Shown: positions 22,315 to 31,993, counted from the first letter of the stretch. The stretch is 64,000 nt of DNA from Streptomyces seoulensis (GCF_022846655.1 NZ_AP025667.1:5245001-5309000), one strand, 5' to 3'. A program made the numbers and translations. Notes: generated by a model not told the origin, from the letters alone.

Positions 22315-23408
22315 AGCTTCGGCGCAATCTCTTCGGTCCAGATCCGCTCCCGCTGCTCCGTGCTCATGTGGCAGGCGGCCCAGTGCGTGCTGCCGACCTC
22401 GGTCAGCTCGGGGCGGACCGTGCGGGTCACGTTGTCCTTGGGGAGGTCGGCGTACGGGCAGCGCGGGTTGAAGGCACAGCCGGACGGGATGTTGATCAGG
22501 GAGGGCGGGGAGCCCTTCACCGGGATCAGACGGTCCTGCTGCTCGCGGTCGAGCCGCGGCATCGAACCGAGCAGACCCCAGGTGTAGGGGTGCCGGGGCT
22601 CGTAGAACACCTTCTCCGCCGGGCCCCGCTCGACACAGCGGCCGCCGTACATCACCAGGATGTCGTCGGCGAGTTCGGCGACGACGCCCAGGTCGTGGGT
22701 GATGACGATGACCGCGGAGCCGAACTCCTTCTGCAGATCGCGGATGAGGTCGAGGATCTGCGCCTGGACGGTCACGTCCAGGGCGGTCGTCGGCTCGTCG
22801 GCGATGAGCAGCTCGGGGTTGTTGACCAGCGACATGGCGATCATGGCGCGCTGGCGCATACCGCCGGAGAACTCGTGCGGGTAGCTGTCCACCCGCTTGT
22901 CCGGCTGCGGGATGCCCACGCGGTCGAGCATCTCGACCGCGCGCCTGCGCGCGGTCTTCTTGTCGACCTTGTGGTGGATGCGGTACGCCTCCACGATCTG
23001 CTGGCCGATCGTGTAGTACGGGTGCAGCGCGGACAGCGGGTCCTGGAAGATCATCGCCATCTCGCGGCCGCGCATCCGGCGCACCTGGTCGGGATCGGCC
23101 GACAGCAACTCGGTGCCGTTCAGCCAGATCTCGCCCGAGATGCGGGCCTTCTGCTTGCCGTACTGGCCGGCGGTGTGCAGGCCCATGATGCCGAGCGAGG
23201 TGACCGACTTGCCGGAGCCGGACTCGCCCACGATGCCGAGGGTCTTGCCCTTCTCCAGCGTGAAGGTCAGTCCGTCGACGGACTTGACCAGGCCGTCGTC
23301 GGTCGGGAAGTGCACCTTCAGGTCGCGCACGTCCAGGAACGCCTTGTCGGCGGACTTGGTGTCGGCGGGCTCGCCCACCGCGGCTCCGGTCTTGCTGAGT
23401 TCGGTCAT
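22311..23408 (-). CDS. oppD: Oligopeptide ABC transporter ATP-binding protein, OppD type
   Basis: 365 residues. Walker [13 protein letters not shown]-loop [14 protein letters not shown], signature [17 protein letters not shown], Walker [15 protein letters not shown], and the Opp C-terminal Cys motif [15 protein letters not shown]. The start at 23406-23408 overlaps the permease stop by 4 bp. The longer frame upstream belongs to the permease gene in another phase and is not coding here. Works with OppF as the two ATPases of the transporter. Confidence 0.95.
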   Translation of the reverse strand: MTELSKTGAAVGEPADTKSADKAFLDVRDLKVHFPTDDGLVKSVDGLTFTLEKGKTLGIVGESGSGKSVTSLGIMGLHTAGQYGKQKARISGEIWLNGTELLSADPDQVRRMRGREMAMIFQDPLSALHPYYTIGQQIVEAYRIHHKVDKKTARRRAVEMLDRVGIPQPDKRVDSYPHEFSGGMRQRAMIAMSLVNNPELLIADEPTTALDVTVQAQILDLIRDLQKEFGSAVIVITHDLGVVAELADDILVMYGGRCVERGPAEKVFYEPRHPYTWGLLGSMPRLDREQQDRLIPVKGSPPSLINIPSGCAFNPRCPYADLPKDNVTRTVRPELTEVGSTHWAACHMSTEQRERIWTEEIAPKL

Positions 23409-24403
23409 GAGAGCCTCACGCGCGGGTCGATCACGGCGTACAGGATGTCCACCAGGAGGTTGGCTATCAGCACCGCCACCGAGGTGATCAGGGTGACGCC
23501 CAGGATGACGGGCAGGTCCTGATTCTTGATGGCGTTGAGGACGGCCTGGCCGAGGCCGGGCAGGCTGAACGTCGTCTCGGTCAGGATCGCGCCGCCGATG
23601 AGGGCGCCGAGGTCCATGCCGAGCATGGTCAGGATGGGGGTCATCGTGGAGCGCATGGCGTGCTTGCCGATGACCGTCTGCTCCTTGAGGCCCTTGGCGC
23701 GCGCGGTGCGGATGTAGTCCTCGCCGAGGATCTCCAGCATGGTGGCGCGGGTGATCCGGGCGTACATCGCCGCGTACAGGAAGGCCAGGGTGATCCAGGG
23801 CAGGATCATGCCGCCGAGCCAGCCGCTGACGCTGTCCCCCAGGGGCACGTACTGCGCGTCGATGAGACCGAGCCCGTAGGAGAAGATCGCCAGGGAGAGC
23901 AGACCGGTGAAGTAGATGGGGAGCGAGACGCCGCCCAGCGCCACCACCATCGCGGTGCGGTCCCACAGGGTGCCCCGCTTGAGCGCGGAGAGGACACCCG
24001 CCGCGACACCGAAGACCAGCCACAGGATCGCCGCGCCGAGCGCGAGGGACAGCGTGACCGGGAAACGGTCCGTCAGCACCGGCCAGATGGCCTGTTCGCT
24101 GCGGAACGAGTAACCGAAGCACGGTGCGGCACAGTGGGTGACATCGCCGCCGGCCGCGTACGTGCGGCCCACGAAGATGCCCTTGAAGAACTCCCACACC
24201 TGCTGGAAGATCGGGTCGCTCAGACCGAGCTTCTCCCGGATCGCCTCGACTGCCGCGGGGTCGGCCTGCTTGCCCACGAAACTCGTGGCGACGTCGACCC
24301 CCGCCCACTTGGGGACGAGGAAGAAGATGCCGAAGACCACCATGACGATGACCACGAGCATCACTACGGCGGCGAAGAGCCGCCTGATGAGGTAAGCGAG
24401 CAC
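23405..24403 (-). CDS. oppB: Oligopeptide ABC transporter permease, OppB type
   Basis: 332 residues with six predicted membrane helices, a first helix LFAAVVMLVVIVMVVFGIFFLV, and the permease loop EDYIRTARAKGLKEQTVI (EAA motif). The C-terminal [15 protein letters not shown] is typical of OppB. A large periplasmic loop after helix 1 carries two cysteines (THCAAPCFGY), which may form a disulfide. It follows the binding protein gene after a perfect hairpin. Confidence 0.94.
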   Translation of the reverse strand: MLAYLIRRLFAAVVMLVVIVMVVFGIFFLVPKWAGVDVATSFVGKQADPAAVEAIREKLGLSDPIFQQVWEFFKGIFVGRTYAAGGDVTHCAAPCFGYSFRSEQAIWPVLTDRFPVTLSLALGAAILWLVFGVAAGVLSALKRGTLWDRTAMVVALGGVSLPIYFTGLLSLAIFSYGLGLIDAQYVPLGDSVSGWLGGMILPWITLAFLYAAMYARITRATMLEILGEDYIRTARAKGLKEQTVIGKHAMRSTMTPILTMLGMDLGALIGGAILTETTFSLPGLGQAVLNAIKNQDLPVILGVTLITSVAVLIANLLVDILYAVIDPRVRLS

Positions 24404-24421
24404 AGCTTACGGCCCGCCGCG

Positions 24422-24460
24422 GACCGTGAACCGCCGGAGTTCATCCGGCGGTTCACGGTC
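24422..24460 (-). terminator. Hairpin between the binding protein gene and oppB
   Basis: Perfect 16-bp arms (24422-24437 and 24445-24460) with a 7-base loop. As it lies inside the operon, it is more likely an attenuator or 3' stabiliser that keeps binding-protein mRNA abundant than a full stop. Confidence 0.75.
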
Positions 24461-24513
24461 TCGCCGCGCCGGCCTTCACCTGCCTTTCGTGCCGTTCGGC
24501 GGGTGTGCCGGGG

Positions 24514-26304
24514 TTACTTCGAGGACTTCAGACCGAGGTTGACGAAGTCGTACATGCCGCTGTAGCCGTTCGACGTGTAGATGTTCGCCACTCGGTTCGA
24601 GCGCCAGTTGATGAACTTCTCGAAGACGAAGGGCAGGTAGTAACCGCCCTCCATCACCTTGTGGTTGATCTCAGTGGCGATCTTGGCCTTGCCGGCGTCG
24701 TCCAGCGTCTTGACGTAGTCGCCGAAGAGACCGTCGATCTTCTTGTCCTTGATGAGGGCGTAGTTGTTGTTGCCGCTCTCGAGGATGTACTTGCTGTTCC
24801 ACAGCGGGAGGCCGTAGCCCTGCACGGACGGGAAGTCCGGGCCCCAGCCCATGATGATGATGCCGTAGTTCTTCTTCTTGACGTTCGAGGGGCTGCCGAT
24901 GATGCCGGCGATCTGCGAACCGTCGTACTGGTCGATCTGGGCGTTGATGCCGACCTTCTTCAGCGCCGCCTGCATCGACTGGGCGGTGGCCACCTCGACC
25001 GGCTTGTTGTTACGCACCGCGATGGTGGTGCTGAAGCCGTTCGGCTTGCCGCAGGCCTTCAGCTCTTCCTTGGCCTTGGCGACGTTACCGGTCTTGTTAG
25101 CACCGGCCATGCCGTACGGGTCGTACTTCTGGCCCTCGGCGCCGGGGACCGACGGCGGGAGCATGTTGGTGCCGATGTCGCCGCCGGCGACCGGGCCGCC
25201 ACGGGCGGTCTGGAGCGAGACGTGGTCGGCACCGTAGATCACGGCCTTGCGGCAGTGCTCGTTGTCGAACGGCTTCACGCTCTGCGGGAAGGTGGCGTAA
25301 CGGACGTAGCCGGAGACAGGGTTGTCCAGGTTCGCCTTGTGCTGCTTCAGAGCGGCCGTGCGGCCCTGGGGCGACATGCCGGTCTGGGCCAGGTCGATGT
25401 CCAGGTCGCCGTTGATCAGGCGCTGGTCCAGGTCGTTGGCGTTGGAGAAGAACTTGATCGTGATCGCGTCCGGGTACGCCTTGCGGACGGGGTCCGAGGC
25501 CGCCTTCCAGTTGGCGTTGCGGACCAGCTTGAGGTCCTTGCCGGGGGCGTAGGAGGCGAACTTGTACGGGCCCGAGGAGAACGGGTGCAGACCGTACTTG
25601 GACTTGGTGTCCTTGTCCTGGCGGACCGGGGAACCCGAGGTCAGCGCCAGCATCTCCTCGAAGTCCGAGTTGGCCGCGGGGAGGTGGAAGACGATGGTCT
25701 TGTCGTCCGGGGTGTCGATGGCCTTCAGGCCCAGGTGGTCCTTGGCCTTGTCCTTGTAGGGGCCCTTGTACTCACCCTTGGGGTCCAGGACCTCCTTCAG
25801 GTAGGTCGGACCGCCGGACAGCACGTCCTGCGCCCACACGCGCTCGATGCCGTACTTGACGTCCTTGGAGGTGATCGGCTTGCCGTCCTCCCACGTCACA
25901 CCGTCACGCAGGGTGTACGTGTAGGTCTTGCCGTCGTCGGTCACCTTGGCGGCGGCGGTGGCGAGGTCCGGGGTGATCTCCGCACCCGCGGCGCCCGGCT
26001 CGGTCTTGTTCGTGACGAGCTGGCGGCTGTAGTAGCGGGAGAAGTTCCACATGAAGCCGTAGTAGCCACGCGTGGTGTCCCACGAGTCGGCGTCCTGCGC
26101 GGACCCGAAGCGCAGGGTGCCGCCCTTCTTGGCCTCGGACGCCTGGGCGACCTTGTTGTTGGCCGCGTCGAAGCCGGCCGCACCGTTCTTCGAACCGCCG
26201 TCGTCGTCGCCGCCGCCGCACGCGGCCGTGGTCAGCAGTGCCGCGACCACGGCGGCAGCGGCCGCGGTCCGCTTGGCCCGCCCTGAGGTGCGCTGGGTAG
26301 TCAC
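24514..26304 (-). CDS. oppA: Oligopeptide-binding lipoprotein (SBP family 5)
   Basis: 596 residues. The signal peptide is basic (TTQRTSGRAKR) and hydrophobic (TAAAAAVVAALLTT) and ends at a lipobox-like TAAC, so a lipid-anchored extracellular protein is expected. The family 5 substrate-binding signature is visible (KTYTYTLRDGVTWEDGKPITSKDVKYGIERV). The GTG at 26302-26304, preceded by GGAGGAACC, places the signal at the N-terminus; the longer ATG frame would put 23 residues before it. Peptide substrates are unknown; Streptomyces members include BldKB-like signal importers. Confidence 0.93.
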   Translation of the reverse strand: MTTQRTSGRAKRTAAAAAVVAALLTTAACGGGDDDGGSKNGAAGFDAANNKVAQASEAKKGGTLRFGSAQDADSWDTTRGYYGFMWNFSRYYSRQLVTNKTEPGAAGAEITPDLATAAAKVTDDGKTYTYTLRDGVTWEDGKPITSKDVKYGIERVWAQDVLSGGPTYLKEVLDPKGEYKGPYKDKAKDHLGLKAIDTPDDKTIVFHLPAANSDFEEMLALTSGSPVRQDKDTKSKYGLHPFSSGPYKFASYAPGKDLKLVRNANWKAASDPVRKAYPDAITIKFFSNANDLDQRLINGDLDIDLAQTGMSPQGRTAALKQHKANLDNPVSGYVRYATFPQSVKPFDNEHCRKAVIYGADHVSLQTARGGPVAGGDIGTNMLPPSVPGAEGQKYDPYGMAGANKTGNVAKAKEELKACGKPNGFSTTIAVRNNKPVEVATAQSMQAALKKVGINAQIDQYDGSQIAGIIGSPSNVKKKNYGIIIMGWGPDFPSVQGYGLPLWNSKYILESGNNNYALIKDKKIDGLFGDYVKTLDDAGKAKIATEINHKVMEGGYYLPFVFEKFINWRSNRVANIYTSNGYSGMYDFVNLGLKSSK

Positions 26305-26375
26305 GATCTCGGTTCCTCCGGAATTGATGAGAGACCCCGTGCTGGTTCCACGGGTCGCTTGGGGGTACGGCATGG

Positions 26376-27383
26376 TCAGCGGGAAGCCTTGGGGTCCAGG
26401 GCATCCCGGACGCCGTCGCCGAACAGGTTGAAGGCAAGAACGGTGATGAAGATCGCCACACCGGGGACCACCATGTACATGGGGTCCGAGTCGTAGTAGT
26501 CGATCGCGTTCGAGAGCATCTGGCCCCAGGAGGCGGTGGGCGGCTTGACGCCCACGCCCAGGAAGCTCAGGGCCGCCTCGGTGAGGATGTTGGTCGGGAT
26601 CATCATCGTGGAGTAGACGATGATCGGCGCGACCAGGTTGGGCAGCAGCTCCTTGAACAGGATGTAGAACCGTCCGGCGCCCAGCGAGCGGGCCGCGTCG
26701 ACGTACTCGCGCTCACGCAGCGAGAGGGTCTGACCGCGCACCACGCGGCCGATGTAGGGCCAGCCGAAGAAGCCGATGACCAGGATCATCACGAAGACGC
26801 GCACGGCCGAGCCGCTCAGTCCCAGCATGCTGTTGGGCATCACGGAGACGAGCGCGATGATGAACAGGAGCTGGGGGAAGGCGAGCAGACCGTCCATCAC
26901 CCGGCTGATCGCCGAGTCGACCCAGCCGCCGAAGAACCCGGCGAGGATGCCGAGCACGGTGCCGAGGGCGACGGCCACCACGGCCGACAGGAAGCCGACC
27001 AGGAGCGAGATCTGTGCGCCGTAGAGGATGCGGGCCATGATGTCGCGGCCGTTGACCGGCTCGACGCCCAGCAGGTGATCGCCGCTCATGCCGCCCAGGG
27101 ACCCCTTGGGGGTGCCGAACAGCGGGTCGATCAGGCTCTCGTGGTACGCGTCCGGGTCCTGCCCGAGCAGCGAGGTCAGCACGGGCGCCAGCAGGGCGAT
27201 CACGATGAGCAGGACGACGACGGTGCCGCCGGCCAGGGCGAGCTTGTCCCGCTTCAGCCGCTCCCAGGCGATGCGCCCAAGCGAACGTCCCTGGACGTCC
27301 TTCGCCTTGGCGCTCGCCACCGCCGCCTCCTCGAGCGCGTTCGGGGCCGCGTCAGCGGTCGGCTCGTGCAATGGTGCCGTCAT
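26376..27383 (-). CDS. oppC: Oligopeptide ABC transporter permease, OppC type
   Basis: 335 residues, first gene of the five-gene opp operon. A 60-residue cytoplasmic start leads to WERLKRDKLALAGGTVVVLLIVIALLAPVL, the OppC N-terminal helix. The loop EYVDAARSLGAGRFYILFKELLPN is the EAA motif of the permease, and the protein ends GDGVRDALDPKASR as OppC does. ATG at 27381-27383; the longer frame adds 14 residues. Confidence 0.94.
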   Translation of the reverse strand: MTAPLHEPTADAAPNALEEAAVASAKAKDVQGRSLGRIAWERLKRDKLALAGGTVVVLLIVIALLAPVLTSLLGQDPDAYHESLIDPLFGTPKGSLGGMSGDHLLGVEPVNGRDIMARILYGAQISLLVGFLSAVVAVALGTVLGILAGFFGGWVDSAISRVMDGLLAFPQLLFIIALVSVMPNSMLGLSGSAVRVFVMILVIGFFGWPYIGRVVRGQTLSLREREYVDAARSLGAGRFYILFKELLPNLVAPIIVYSTMMIPTNILTEAALSFLGVGVKPPTASWGQMLSNAIDYYDSDPMYMVVPGVAIFITVLAFNLFGDGVRDALDPKASR

Positions 27384-27901
27384 TCTGACAGGGACCCCTC
27401 TCAACCGGCCTGAACCGGCCCACACTTGCCGCGCGAGCGGCTTCGAAGACTGTCGTACACGGGGTGAGCACCCCTGGATCGGGAGTCTTCAACGCTTGGG
27501 CGATCGGTTTCCAGACTTGACGATGAATGGATGCCTAAACGTGATGCAACCTGGCACGTTCCGATATCCGAACGGCGGGTAACAGCGGTAGGACACGTGT
27601 GAATTCGGGACGACGCGAGCCAAAGACTGCCATTCACTCGCATCTCCGCGTGAACACGTCCTATTCAGTGTGCAGTTCACACCGACGCGACACGGGACCT
27701 CCACGTGACCTACCCGGAACAGGGTGTGACGAACACTCAGTTCACACAGATGTTCCGGATCGCCCGCCCGCCGCCCGGCCGCACGCTTCGGGCATGCCGA
27801 AATACCGGAGTGGCCCCGTGAAATGCGGGATTCCGGAACGCGGAATTACCAGGAAAAGGTAAAGAACGAAAAGAGAAAGGCGCGGGGTACGCGCCCGGGA
27901 A
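27384..27901. other. 518-bp intergenic region upstream of the opp operon
   Basis: Lower in GC than its surroundings and without a credible gene. It must carry the opp promoter (reverse strand) and the 3' end of the SseB-like gene. CAGTTCACAC occurs twice (27673-27682 and 27738-27747), each within a palindrome: GTGTG/CACAC arms at 27668-27682 and GTGTGA/TCACAC arms at 27724-27747. A related GTGTGAATTC lies at 27597-27606 in the opposite sense. These are candidate binding sites for a regulator of peptide uptake. Confidence 0.5.
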
Positions 27902-28684
27902 TCAGTAGGCGCCGCGCGGGGGCGCGACCGGGTAGCCGCCGGTGGCCGGTGCGGCGCCGTGCGCCTCCCGGTCGTAGAACGGGCGGGCGTTGGCGCGCAT
28001 CCACATGACGACGGGGTCGTACGCGTCGGTCATGGCGACCGTGGAGACCGGCAGGCCCTCGGGGACCGCGCCGACCGACTGCTGCATCATCGCGCGGACC
28101 GAGTCGACCGCGGCCGGGGTGGTGTCGTAGACGTCCAGGCCGAGGGCGAGGTAGGGGGCGCCGAGCGCGGGCTGCACCCAGGCGCGGCGCAGGGAGCGCA
28201 GGGCCGGGGTGCGGTGGGCGTTCTGCGCGAGCAGGGCGTAGAACTGCGGTACCTCGATGGCCGGTTCGGACAGCCGCAGGGGCCCCGCGGGCCGGCGGTC
28301 GAGGCCGGTGGCGATGCGGCGCAGGTCCAGCCAGGGGATGCCGACGCCGCCGCCGGGGGCGTGCGGGTTGAGCCAGAGGCCGTAGTGGTCCGGGTAGAGG
28401 GTGCGGGCGACGTCGAGGCCGTCGACCACCTCGTAGGACCGGCTCCAGCCGCTGGCGGAGAGTTCCTGCGCGGAGGTCACGCAGGGGGCGTAGCCGAACT
28501 CCTCGACCCGCATGTTCGCGTACTGCGCGTCGGGGGAGCCGGCCTGGCCGTGCCACAGCAGCATCCAGATCTGGCCGGACGAGGGGTCGGCGAGGGCGCG
28601 GAGCAGTGCCTCGTAGGCGTCGTAGCGTCCGGGAGTGACCTGGCGCAGCATGTGCTCGACGCTGCCGCTTGGGCTCGCGCTCAC
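27902..28684 (-). CDS. SseB-like protein (enhanced serine sensitivity family)
   Basis: 260 residues. It looks like a two-part SseB homologue: the N-terminal half has MLLWHGQAGSPDAQYANM and the C-terminal half the SseB-like RRAWVQPALGAPYLALGLDV, ending in a VMWMRANARPFYDRE motif shared with the neighbouring paralogue (WLRSNVRPFYQF). SseB in E. coli alters serine sensitivity; its mechanism is unknown. The GTG start at 28682-28684 follows AGGGGCGG. Sits near the serine/glycine genes and in tandem with a second copy. Confidence 0.7.
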   Translation of the reverse strand: MSASPSGSVEHMLRQVTPGRYDAYEALLRALADPSSGQIWMLLWHGQAGSPDAQYANMRVEEFGYAPCVTSAQELSASGWSRSYEVVDGLDVARTLYPDHYGLWLNPHAPGGGVGIPWLDLRRIATGLDRRPAGPLRLSEPAIEVPQFYALLAQNAHRTPALRSLRRAWVQPALGAPYLALGLDVYDTTPAAVDSVRAMMQQSVGAVPEGLPVSTVAMTDAYDPVVMWMRANARPFYDREAHGAAPATGGYPVAPPRGAY

Positions 28685-28781
28685 CTGTCCTACCGCCCCT
28701 TCATTGCAAGTTCCCCACGTCGGGAGACAGCTTAAGCGCCCACCGCGCCCCCGCGAGGTCGGCCCCGCGGGCCTCTGTTCC

Positions 28782-29573
28782 TCAGTTGCCGAACTGGTAG
28801 AACGGCCGGACGTTGCTCCTCAGCCAGTCGGCCACCGGGTCCTGGGCGGCTTCCAGGAGGACCAGGTTGACGGGCCAGGGGGCGGGGGCGCGGCCGAGGG
28901 CCTTGCCGAGGGCGTCCAGCGGGAGGGCCTGCACGTCGCCTTCCCAGTGGGCGAGTTCGACGCCGACGAAGAGGACCGGGTCGGCGGTCTCGATGACGGC
29001 GAGGCAGCGGCGGGCGCTGACGACGACGCCGGTGGCGGCGAACTCGGCGGAGGCGGCGGCGAGGAAGTCCACCGGGTCCTCCTGCCAGTCGGGCTCGAAG
29101 AGCCGGACCCGGCCGCCCGTGGCCGGACCGTCCAGCGGGGTGCGCCCCGAGCGGCACAGCTCGGCCACCGCCTCGGGGGGCAGCGGGAGTCCGACCACGC
29201 CGCCGGGGTTGATGACCATGCCCGCCTGCGGCGGCAGACCGCGCGCGAACTCCACGGCGGGCGCGACGGTGTGCGGCAGGTGTCCGCCCGGCGACTGGCG
29301 GAACTGCTCCTCGGAGGAGAAGACCGGGACGTACACCTGGCCGTCGATGTCGACCGTGGGCAGGTCGAGCGGGCCGCTGTGCGGGCCGCCGCCGCTGGGC
29401 AGGGGTATCCACACGAAGCCGCGCGCCAGTACCTCGATGAGGCGGGCGCCGGCCTCGGGTATGCCGAGGGAGGCGGAGAGGACCTCCTCCAGTTCGTTGC
29501 CGGGCCAACCGCCGTGCGGGTGGGGGTGTGCCTGTGCCGGGAAGTCCGCGGGAAGGTCCGCCGGGAAGTCCAT
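28782..29573 (-). CDS. SseB family protein, second copy
   Basis: 263 residues, same strand as the first SseB-like gene and 97 bp upstream of it. It shows the SseB N-terminal domain (GFVWIPLPSG, VYVPVFSSEEQF, GMVINPGGVVGLPLP) and the SseB C-terminal domain (VVVSARRCLAVIETADPVLFVGVEL), and ends in WLRSNVRPFYQFG. The pair next to gcvT-glyA-sdaA suggests a link to serine or glycine levels. ATG at 29571-29573. Confidence 0.75.
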   Translation of the reverse strand: MDFPADLPADFPAQAHPHPHGGWPGNELEEVLSASLGIPEAGARLIEVLARGFVWIPLPSGGGPHSGPLDLPTVDIDGQVYVPVFSSEEQFRQSPGGHLPHTVAPAVEFARGLPPQAGMVINPGGVVGLPLPPEAVAELCRSGRTPLDGPATGGRVRLFEPDWQEDPVDFLAAASAEFAATGVVVSARRCLAVIETADPVLFVGVELAHWEGDVQALPLDALGKALGRAPAPWPVNLVLLEAAQDPVADWLRSNVRPFYQFGN

Positions 29574-29637
29574 GTGCCTACCGCCTGCTGGGAGTCATGC
29601 TGTGGTGCAGAAGGCTATCCGGTACGGCTGCCCGCGC

Positions 29638-30306
29638 TCACTCGGCGAACTCGATCCGCCGCAGGCCGTCCGCCGAGGCGCGGTCCAGCAGGACCACCGA
29701 GCCGCAGTCGGCGGGGCTCTCGCCGCGCTCCACGGCGCCCAGCAGGCGGGCGGTGGCGCCGCGGTGACGGCGGAAGGCGTACCGGGAGACGCCCCGGCCG
29801 CGCTCGCGCTGGCCCTGCCGGGCGGTGCCGGCCGGCACGTCGAGCAGGATCAGGTGCAGGGTGCCGCCCCGGCGGCGGGCCTCGCGGGCGAGCCAGGAGC
29901 GGACCCAGGGCTGGGTGCCGCAGTCGTGCACGACGACGCCCTCGCCGGTGCCGAGGGCGCGGCGCAGTCCGGCGTAGTGGGCGAGGCGGACCAGGGGGCG
30001 GTAGAGCGCGTAGGGCAGGGCGGCGGGGAGGCGGGCGGCCCAGCGGTCGCGGGCGTCCTGGGAGTCGACGCGGTGGCCGGGCACCGTACGGCGCATCAGG
30101 GTGGACTTGCCGCTGCCGGGCAGGCCGGTGACGACGGCGAGGTCGTGGGGGCCGAAGCGCAGGGTGCGGGGGCCGCCGCCGGTGCGGCCGCGCAGGTCGC
30201 GGACGACCGGCGCGGGCCACTGGGCCCGGCGCTCGTGGGCGGGCACCGAGGGCTGCTGCGGCACCGGGATGCCGGTGGTCGTGGCGTACACCGTGGTTCT
30301 GTTCAC
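29638..30306 (-). CDS. P-loop ATP-binding kinase-like protein
   Basis: 222 residues. A clear Walker A, VVTGLPGSGKSTLMRR, at about residue 60 and a downstream HDCGTQPWVRSWLAREA segment. The fold looks like small nucleotide or tRNA-type kinases of the AAA_33/zeta family. Basic C-terminal half with RERGRGVSRYAFRRH. The GTG at 30304-30306 follows a strong GGGGGAGG site. It is transcribed away from the glycine riboswitch region. Substrate unknown. Confidence 0.75.
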   Translation of the reverse strand: MNRTTVYATTTGIPVPQQPSVPAHERRAQWPAPVVRDLRGRTGGGPRTLRFGPHDLAVVTGLPGSGKSTLMRRTVPGHRVDSQDARDRWAARLPAALPYALYRPLVRLAHYAGLRRALGTGEGVVVHDCGTQPWVRSWLAREARRRGGTLHLILLDVPAGTARQGQRERGRGVSRYAFRRHRGATARLLGAVERGESPADCGSVVLLDRASADGLRRIEFAE

Positions 30307-30491
30307 CGTGATCGTCCTCCCCCTGTGGGCTCAGGTCATCCCCTGCCCAACTTATGTAAAGAGAAGGTAATGCGCCGGGGCGCCGGTCGGGTCCCCGAAC
30401 GGCTACAGGCATGTCACAGCCGGCGGGCCCTTCAGGGCCCGGCCGTGCCGTGCGATGATGTGCGCGCCAACTGCATACCGGCCGCTTGAAT

Positions 30492-30680
30492 CCGCGCGGG
30501 AGAGTCCCCATCCGGGGCGCCGAAGGAGCAAGTCCCTCCCTTGAATCTCTCAGGCACCGTTACCGCGCGGGCGAGGCACATCTGAAAAGCGGGCCGCTGA
30601 CGGCAGTGGCTCCACCCAAGGTGCAAGCCGTGACCGTGCGGGTCATGGCGAACCTCTCAGGTTCCGATGACAGATGGGGA
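30492..30680 (+). ncRNA. Tandem glycine riboswitch upstream of gcvT
   Basis: Two successive glycine aptamers. The first (about 30492-30590) has GGGAGAG, the GCCGAAGGAGCAA core, GAATCTCTCAGGCACC and the closing ATCTGAAAAG. The second (about 30598-30680) has GGTGCAAGCC, GCGAACCTCTCAGGTTCCGATGACAGATGGGG. Order, core sequences and position before a glycine-cleavage gene fit the family. Glycine binding should switch on gcvT expression; the start codon lies about 65 bp downstream. Confidence 0.93.
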
Positions 30681-30745
30681 GGAACGTTCCTCGCCCGCGT
30701 CCGGCTCCGTCCGCGCGGGGGACCCATCGCCCTGGGAGACGACCG

Positions 30746-31873
30746 ATGAGCAGCACCGACTCCACCGCCCCGCGCCGCACCGCGCTCGACGCCGTGCACC
30801 GCTCGCTCGGCGCGACGATGACCGACTTCGCCGGCTGGGACATGCCCCTGCGCTACGGCTCCGAGCGTGACGAGCACCTGGCGGTGCGCACGCGGGCCGG
30901 CCTGTTCGACCTCTCGCACATGGGTGAGATCACGGTGACCGGCCCCGATGCGGCCGCCCTGCTGAACTTCGCCCTCGTCGGCGACCTCGCCTCGGTCGGT
31001 GTCGGCCGTGCCCGCTACACCATGATCTGCCGGGCCGACGGCGGCATCCTGGACGACCTGATCGTCTACCGGCTCGCCGACGCCGAGTACATGGTGGTGG
31101 CCAACGCCTCCAACGCCCAGGTCGTGCTGGACGCGCTGACCGAGCGCGCGGCCGGCTTCGACGCCGAGGTCCGCGACGACCGCGACGCCTACGCGCTGCT
31201 CGCCGTCCAGGGCCCGGAGTCCCCCGGCATCCTCAAGGCGGTCACCGACGCCGACCTGGACGGCCTGAAGTACTACGCCGGGCTGCCCGGCACCGTCGCG
31301 GGCGTCCCCGCGCTGATCGCCCGTACCGGCTACACCGGCGAGGACGGCTTCGAGCTGTTCGTGAAGCCCGAGCACGCGGCCAAGCTGTGGCAGGCGCTGC
31401 TGGAGGCCGGGACCGCCGCCGGTCTGGTGCCGTGCGGGCTGTCCTGCCGGGACACCCTGCGCCTGGAGGCGGGCATGCCGCTGTACGGGCACGAGCTGAC
31501 CACGGAGCTGACCCCCTTCGACGCCGGTCTCGGCCGCGTGGTCAAGTTCGGCAAGGAGGGCGACTTCGTCGGCCGCGAGGCACTGGCGAAGGCCGCCGAG
31601 CGCGCCGAGGCGCAGCCGCCGCGCGTCCTGGTCGGCCTGATCGCCGAGGGCCGCCGGGTGCCGCGCGCCGGATACTCCGTCGTCGCGGACGGCGCGGTGA
31701 TCGGCGAGGTCACCTCCGGCGCCCCCTCCCCCACCCTCGGCAAGCCGCTGGCCATCGCCTACGTCGACGCCGCGCACGCCGCCCCCGGCAGCACCGGTGT
31801 GGGCGTGGACATCCGGGGCAGCCACGAGCCGTACGAGGTCGTGGCGCTGCCCTTCTACAAGCGCGCCAAGTAG
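30746..31873 (+). CDS. gcvT: Glycine cleavage system aminomethyltransferase (T protein)
   Basis: 375 residues. GcvT takes the aminomethyl group from lipoylated GcvH, releases ammonia and makes 5,10-methylene-THF. Typical segments are FAGWDMPLRYGS, LFDLSHMGEITVTGPDA, ARYTMICRADGGILDDLIVYRL and the TGYTGEDGFELF region, with the C-terminal barrel ending SHEPYEVVALPFYKR. ATG at 30746 after GGGAG; the upstream frame is riboswitch. First gene of gcvT-gcvH-glyA; the P protein (gcvP) is not in the window. Confidence 0.96.
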   Translation: MSSTDSTAPRRTALDAVHRSLGATMTDFAGWDMPLRYGSERDEHLAVRTRAGLFDLSHMGEITVTGPDAAALLNFALVGDLASVGVGRARYTMICRADGGILDDLIVYRLADAEYMVVANASNAQVVLDALTERAAGFDAEVRDDRDAYALLAVQGPESPGILKAVTDADLDGLKYYAGLPGTVAGVPALIARTGYTGEDGFELFVKPEHAAKLWQALLEAGTAAGLVPCGLSCRDTLRLEAGMPLYGHELTTELTPFDAGLGRVVKFGKEGDFVGREALAKAAERAEAQPPRVLVGLIAEGRRVPRAGYSVVADGAVIGEVTSGAPSPTLGKPLAIAYVDAAHAAPGSTGVGVDIRGSHEPYEVVALPFYKRAK

Positions 31874-31993
31874 ACACTGGCACCGGGTCCGGCCGTCTCC
31901 CGGCGTGACCCTGCGCACATTTCACCCGCTCTTCAGCGGTTCGAGCCCTTTTCCCCCGACGAGCACGTCCTCGCGTACAGGAGAATTCAGGTC

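Noticed and set aside
27599..27862. 87-codon forward reading frame in the opp upstream region
   Set aside because: No family pattern, no ribosome site, poor codon use; the region looks regulatory.
27843..27901. Possible terminator after the first SseB-like gene
   Set aside because: Only a short, broken GC-rich pairing is visible; not better than chance in this composition.
30674..30745. N-terminal extension of gcvT into the riboswitch
   Set aside because: The extra 24 codons overlap the second aptamer end and expression platform; the family start and ribosome site point to 30746.
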